Source: Desulfuromonadales bacterium (lineage in GTDB: Bacteria; Desulfobacterota; Desulfuromonadia; Desulfuromonadales; BM103). From it: a DNA stretch of 64,000 nt. The position numbers and the translations under genes were made by a program. The DNA lies in contig JAMONP010000087.1 in NCBI GenBank assembly GCA_027065695.1, forward strand, positions 1 through 64,000, given 5' to 3'. Shown piece by piece: positions 60,800 to 64,000 of the stretch; position 1 is the stretch's first letter; each line of letters opens with the position of its first letter. The notes under the pieces were generated by a model that worked only from the letters and a program-made list of their open reading frames with translations, ran no database searches and was not told where the DNA came from.

Positions 60800-63067
60800 G
60801 TGCAATCTGACTTAATCATCAAACTTCTGAATGGCAGCGAACGTTATGGTCTCCTGAATCAGGAGTTCAACCCGTCATCAGACCATATTGACTTCTTCTG
60901 CACAACTAAGCAACGAAGCGACATTCTCGCCCTCAGTGAAATCTGTTACATCAAGTTCCTGGGTAAACCCGACTTGGCCGATTCGTTCAACGAAGACGAA
61001 TTTTTTGAAGATGTCACCACACTCACCGGCGACCGTTTCCACCTGCGCTTGAAAAAGAGCGGAAAACGTGTTTCACAGGGGTTCTACGGTTACCCGGTTG
61101 AAATTGACAGTGACTTTAAGTCGGTTTTCTTTACTGCTGACGGCTTTAAAAAACGCAGTCACGATCAACCTCTTGGTGAAGTCTTGAGCCAGCAGGGACT
61201 GGTGGGAAAAGCTGACATTGACAATGCCTTAACTGAACAGCAGAAATTAAGAAACCGCAAAGTTGGAGAAATCCTGGCTAAGCAGGCAGACGTACCCCAG
61301 GTTATCGTCGAGCAGGCAATCAACAATGCCAAGCGTAATGGGCAGATTAAAATTCAGTCACGAGTTGGTGATATTCTTATTGAAGCGGGCCTGGTAACAA
61401 AACAACAGGTTGATGAGGCTCTGCAAGAACAAGCCTCTGGTAAACGCAAACGTATCGGTCTGATTCTTATCGAAAAGGAGCTGATCACGGAAGACCAACT
61501 GCTCTCAGCACTAGCCCACAAGTTCGGGCTGCAAGTCATCGATCTGGACAAAACCAAGATCATGCCGGAAGCACTCAAGCAGGTTCCCCGAGATATGGTC
61601 GAGCGTATGCAAATACTGCCGATCACTCTGAGGGGGTCCTGCCTGACTGTGGCAACGGCCACTCCGACCGATCCAACCATCAGTGAAAACCTGCGTTTTG
61701 CAACCAATTGCCAAATTGAGCTGCTCTGTGCCCGCTCAACTCAAATTGGCGAAAAAATTGCGGAGATTTTTGAAAAGATCGATGACAGCGTAGAAGACCT
61801 GATTGATGAGCTTGAAGATCTGGATATTCAGGTTGATGATGAACCGGAACTCGAAAGAATTAATGAGTCGGACTCTAAAGTCATCAACCTGGTCAACAAG
61901 GTTCTTCTTGATGCCAACAAAAAGGGAATTTCAGACATTCACTTTGAGCCTGGATTGGGCTATCAGCCGCTCAAAATACGCTATCGCAAAGACGGCATCT
62001 GCTATATCGTACACCAGATCGCGTCAACCTATAAGGCCGCTGTTGTCTCGCGAGTCAAGATTATTTCCAAGCTCGACATAGCTGAGCATCGCCGCCCTCA
62101 ATCGGGGAAGATCCTTCTTAAGCAGGCAGGTAAACGGATTGAATATCGTGTAGAGATCACGCCAACGGTCGGCGGCCAGGAAGATGCCGTGTTGCGTGTA
62201 TTATCTTCGGCGCGCAGTTTCTCTCTGCAAGAGCTCGGTTTTTCTGCCAGGAATCTGGAACAGTTCAAGGAACTGCTGAAAAAACCCTATGGAATTATTC
62301 TCTGTGTCGGCCCGACCGGATCTGGCAAGACGACCAGCCTGCATTCGGCTCTGGCTGAGATCAATTCACCGGAAACCAAGATCTGGACTGCAGAAGACCC
62401 TGTGGAAATCACCCAGGAAGGGCTGCGCCAGGTCCAGATTCATCCCAAGATCGGTTTTACCTTTGAGGAGGCCCTGCGTTCTTTCCTGCGCGCCGATCCC
62501 GACGTGATCATGATTGGCGAAATGCGTGACCCGGTAACAGCAAAAACGGCCATCGGTGCATCACTGACCGGCCACCTGGTATTCAGTACCCTGCACACCA
62601 ACAATGCTCCGGAAACGGTCGTCAGGCTGATTGAAATGGGCATGGACCCCTTCAACTTTGCCGATGCGATGCTTGGTATTCTGGCCCAACGATTGGCCCG
62701 TCGGCTGTGTAAAGAATGCAAGCAGCCTTACCACCCCAAACGCGCCGAGTACGACAATCTGGTTGACTCCTACGGTGCCGAACAGTTCAAGGAAGATGAT
62801 CTGCCGAAATTCTCCAAAGATCTTACTCTGATGAAAGCCACCGGCTGTGAAGCCTGCGATGGACAAGGCTATAGCGGCCGGATCGCCGTGCATGAACTGC
62901 TGACCAACTCCCCGGAAATCAAGCTGGCAATCAAACAGAGTTCCGGGGTTGAAAAAATCACCGAAGTCGCCATGCAAGAAGGAATGCGGAGCCTGCGTAT
63001 GGACGGCATTCAGAAAATCTTTCTTGGCCTACTGGATCTTCACCAGGTTAATCGGGTTTCCTCATAA
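60800..63067 (+). CDS. PilB/GspE-type secretion ATPase with an extra N-terminal domain
   Basis: 755 aa. I prefer GTG 60800 over the ORF-track GTG at 60773 because AGGGGGT lies 5 bp before it. The first ~120 residues form a beta-rich domain I do not recognise. Two or three GspE-N/MshEN-type segments follow (LGEVLSQQGLVGKADIDNAL; RVGDILIEAGLVTKQQVDEA; RIGLILIEKELITEDQLLSA). The ATPase has Walker A GPTGSGKTTSLHSAL, an Asp box, Walker B region DVIMIGEMRDPVTA, and a tetra-Cys zinc site (CKECKQPYH, CEACDGQGY). Such ATPases drive pilus or secretion assembly; no pil or gsp gene adjoins. Confidence 0.9.
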   Translation: MQSDLIIKLLNGSERYGLLNQEFNPSSDHIDFFCTTKQRSDILALSEICYIKFLGKPDLADSFNEDEFFEDVTTLTGDRFHLRLKKSGKRVSQGFYGYPVEIDSDFKSVFFTADGFKKRSHDQPLGEVLSQQGLVGKADIDNALTEQQKLRNRKVGEILAKQADVPQVIVEQAINNAKRNGQIKIQSRVGDILIEAGLVTKQQVDEALQEQASGKRKRIGLILIEKELITEDQLLSALAHKFGLQVIDLDKTKIMPEALKQVPRDMVERMQILPITLRGSCLTVATATPTDPTISENLRFATNCQIELLCARSTQIGEKIAEIFEKIDDSVEDLIDELEDLDIQVDDEPELERINESDSKVINLVNKVLLDANKKGISDIHFEPGLGYQPLKIRYRKDGICYIVHQIASTYKAAVVSRVKIISKLDIAEHRRPQSGKILLKQAGKRIEYRVEITPTVGGQEDAVLRVLSSARSFSLQELGFSARNLEQFKELLKKPYGIILCVGPTGSGKTTSLHSALAEINSPETKIWTAEDPVEITQEGLRQVQIHPKIGFTFEEALRSFLRADPDVIMIGEMRDPVTAKTAIGASLTGHLVFSTLHTNNAPETVVRLIEMGMDPFNFADAMLGILAQRLARRLCKECKQPYHPKRAEYDNLVDSYGAEQFKEDDLPKFSKDLTLMKATGCEACDGQGYSGRIAVHELLTNSPEIKLAIKQSSGVEKITEVAMQEGMRSLRMDGIQKIFLGLLDLHQVNRVSS

Positions 63068-63162
63068 TCTTTAATACAAAAACATGGCAAACGGCACCTT
63101 CGTTGTCATTTGACGAGGCTTGCAAAGCATACCAGCCCCTCATCTAACGAAAGAGCATCACC

Positions 63163-64000
63163 ATGTCATCGCGTCTCATCAAAATACTGTTGATTGCAAC
63201 GATCATCATCCTGATTGTCGCTTTTTTTGCCTTTGATCTGCATCATTTTCTGACTCTTGAATATCTCAAAGATCGGCAACAGGAGTTTGTTAATTTCTAC
63301 GCAACCAACCGCCTGCTGACCATCGCCATCTATTTTATACTTTACGTGGTAGTCACAGCACTCTCCTTGCCCGGTGCCGCAGTCATGACGCTGGCGGGTG
63401 GAGCCCTGCTCGGTTTCTGGACAGCCCTGATCACGGTTTCATTTGCCAGTACGATCGGTGCCACCCTGGCATTTCTCGTCTCACGATTCCTACTGCGAGA
63501 CTGGGTACAGAGCAAGTTTGGCGACAAACTCAAGGCCATCAACGAAGGGGTCGAACGAGAAGGTCCTTTCTACCTGTTCACATTGCGGTTGGTACCGCTC
63601 TTTCCCTTCTTCGTCATCAATCTGGTCATGGGCCTGACGCCGATGCGAACCCTGGCCTACTACTGGGTCAGCCAGATCGGCATGCTCCCCGGCACCGCAG
63701 TCTATGTCAATGCCGGCACTCAACTCGGCCAGATTGAAAGTGCTGCGGGAATTCTCTCTCCAGGCATCCTGGTTTCCTTTGTGCTACTCGGTATCTTCCC
63801 GCTGATCGCCAAGCGTATCATCGACATTCTCAAACGCCGCAAAGCCTTTGCTGGCTGGGATAAACCGCAGAAGTTTGATTACAACCTGGTAGCGATTGGC
63901 GCTGGTTCCGGCGGGCTGGTTTCCGCCTATATCGCAGCAGCCGTTAAAGCCAAGGTGGCCCTGATAGAAAAGGATAAAATGGGAGGAGATTGCCTCAACA
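63163..64000 (+). CDS. TVP38/DedA-like membrane protein fused to FAD oxidoreductase (cut by window edge)
   Basis: 279 codons are inside the window and the frame runs off the right edge, so it is missing from the ORF track. Residues 1-220 are a TVP38/TMEM64 (SNARE-associated/VTT) membrane domain with about five helices (LSLPGAAVMTLAGGALLGFW; LRLVPLFPFFVINLVMGLTP). From about 240 a dihydrolipoamide/mercuric reductase-type fold begins (LVAIGAGSGGLVSAYIAAA, then KDKMGGDCLN), just before the expected redox Cys pair. The fusion suggests a membrane-tethered disulfide oxidoreductase. Function unknown. Confidence 0.87.
   Translation, partial: MSSRLIKILLIATIIILIVAFFAFDLHHFLTLEYLKDRQQEFVNFYATNRLLTIAIYFILYVVVTALSLPGAAVMTLAGGALLGFWTALITVSFASTIGATLAFLVSRFLLRDWVQSKFGDKLKAINEGVEREGPFYLFTLRLVPLFPFFVINLVMGLTPMRTLAYYWVSQIGMLPGTAVYVNAGTQLGQIESAAGILSPGILVSFVLLGIFPLIAKRIIDILKRRKAFAGWDKPQKFDYNLVAIGAGSGGLVSAYIAAAVKAKVALIEKDKMGGDCLN

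Noticed and set aside
1-64000. tRNA or rRNA genes
   Set aside because: I scanned the intergenic stretches for T-loop-like GTTCGAATC motifs with a matching acceptor stem and for rRNA-like sequence and found nothing convincing.

Overview
The window looks like chromosomal DNA from an anaerobic or facultative member of the Desulfuromonadales/Geobacter-Pelobacter group. This is inferred from gene content and not from any marker search. The supporting content is a LysM-dprA-smg-topA-trmFO block, a MshEN-type PilB/GspE ATPase, ResB, a DUF362 ferredoxin-like protein, a Cys-type formate dehydrogenase with hydrogenase-like FeS/flavin subunits, and GGDEF and PAS-kinase signalling genes. I see no rRNA or tRNA gene and no CRISPR repeat array inside the window.

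Left end (1-9.3 kb, accessory). A type I-C CRISPR-Cas operon runs leftward off the window edge: dinD-like gene, cas5c, cas8c (with an internal cas11c start), cas7c, cas3, cas4, and the first codons of cas1. Two things are unusual. A DinD/Bro-N protein is the first gene and its stop codon overlaps the cas5c start. cas3 sits between cas7c and cas4 and not at the head. Upstream lie a stand-alone exported HIRAN protein, a ~500 bp gap with a terminator and a C-rich palindrome, a small PhnA-domain gene, and a MliC-COG3650 gene broken by one in-frame TGA.

9.3-22.5 kb. rlmD (23S rRNA methylation) and an SLC13-type transporter are followed by a translation-factor neighbourhood: efpL, efp, epmA, a J-domain protein and epmB. 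EpmB and EpmA together make the beta-lysyl modification on EF-P, while EfpL carries an Arg at the loop tip. epmB ends a leftward run slyX-rhodanese-MauE-epmB. Next come a PAS histidine kinase with an ABC-type periplasmic binding protein and an RF-1-like GGQ protein.

22.5-36 kb. gcvR-like and def lead into an overlapping run: hydrolase, TraR/DksA, flavin/2Fe-2S reductase, formate dehydrogenase, and a dicluster FeS subunit. A leftward group follows: DHH phosphoesterase, protoporphyrinogen oxidase, a nucleoside-diphosphate-sugar epimerase-like protein and pepN. Then comes an MFS exporter.

36-64 kb. acnA, mscS, a small lipoprotein, a DUF362 protein, resB, osmC, two Nudix hydrolases, a small membrane protein with a degenerate receiver, a U32 peptidase-like protein, cpoB, LysM, dprA, smg, topA, trmFO, a GGDEF protein, maf, yggS, gph, a flippase-like membrane protein, a PilB/GspE ATPase, and a TVP38-FAD oxidoreductase fusion cut by the right edge.

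Non-coding structure: three related ~163 bp MITE-like elements (one truncated), a 105 bp hairpin, and a dispersed family of heptanucleotide tandem repeats (CGCGTCC/CGCCACT-like), several of them next to start codons.
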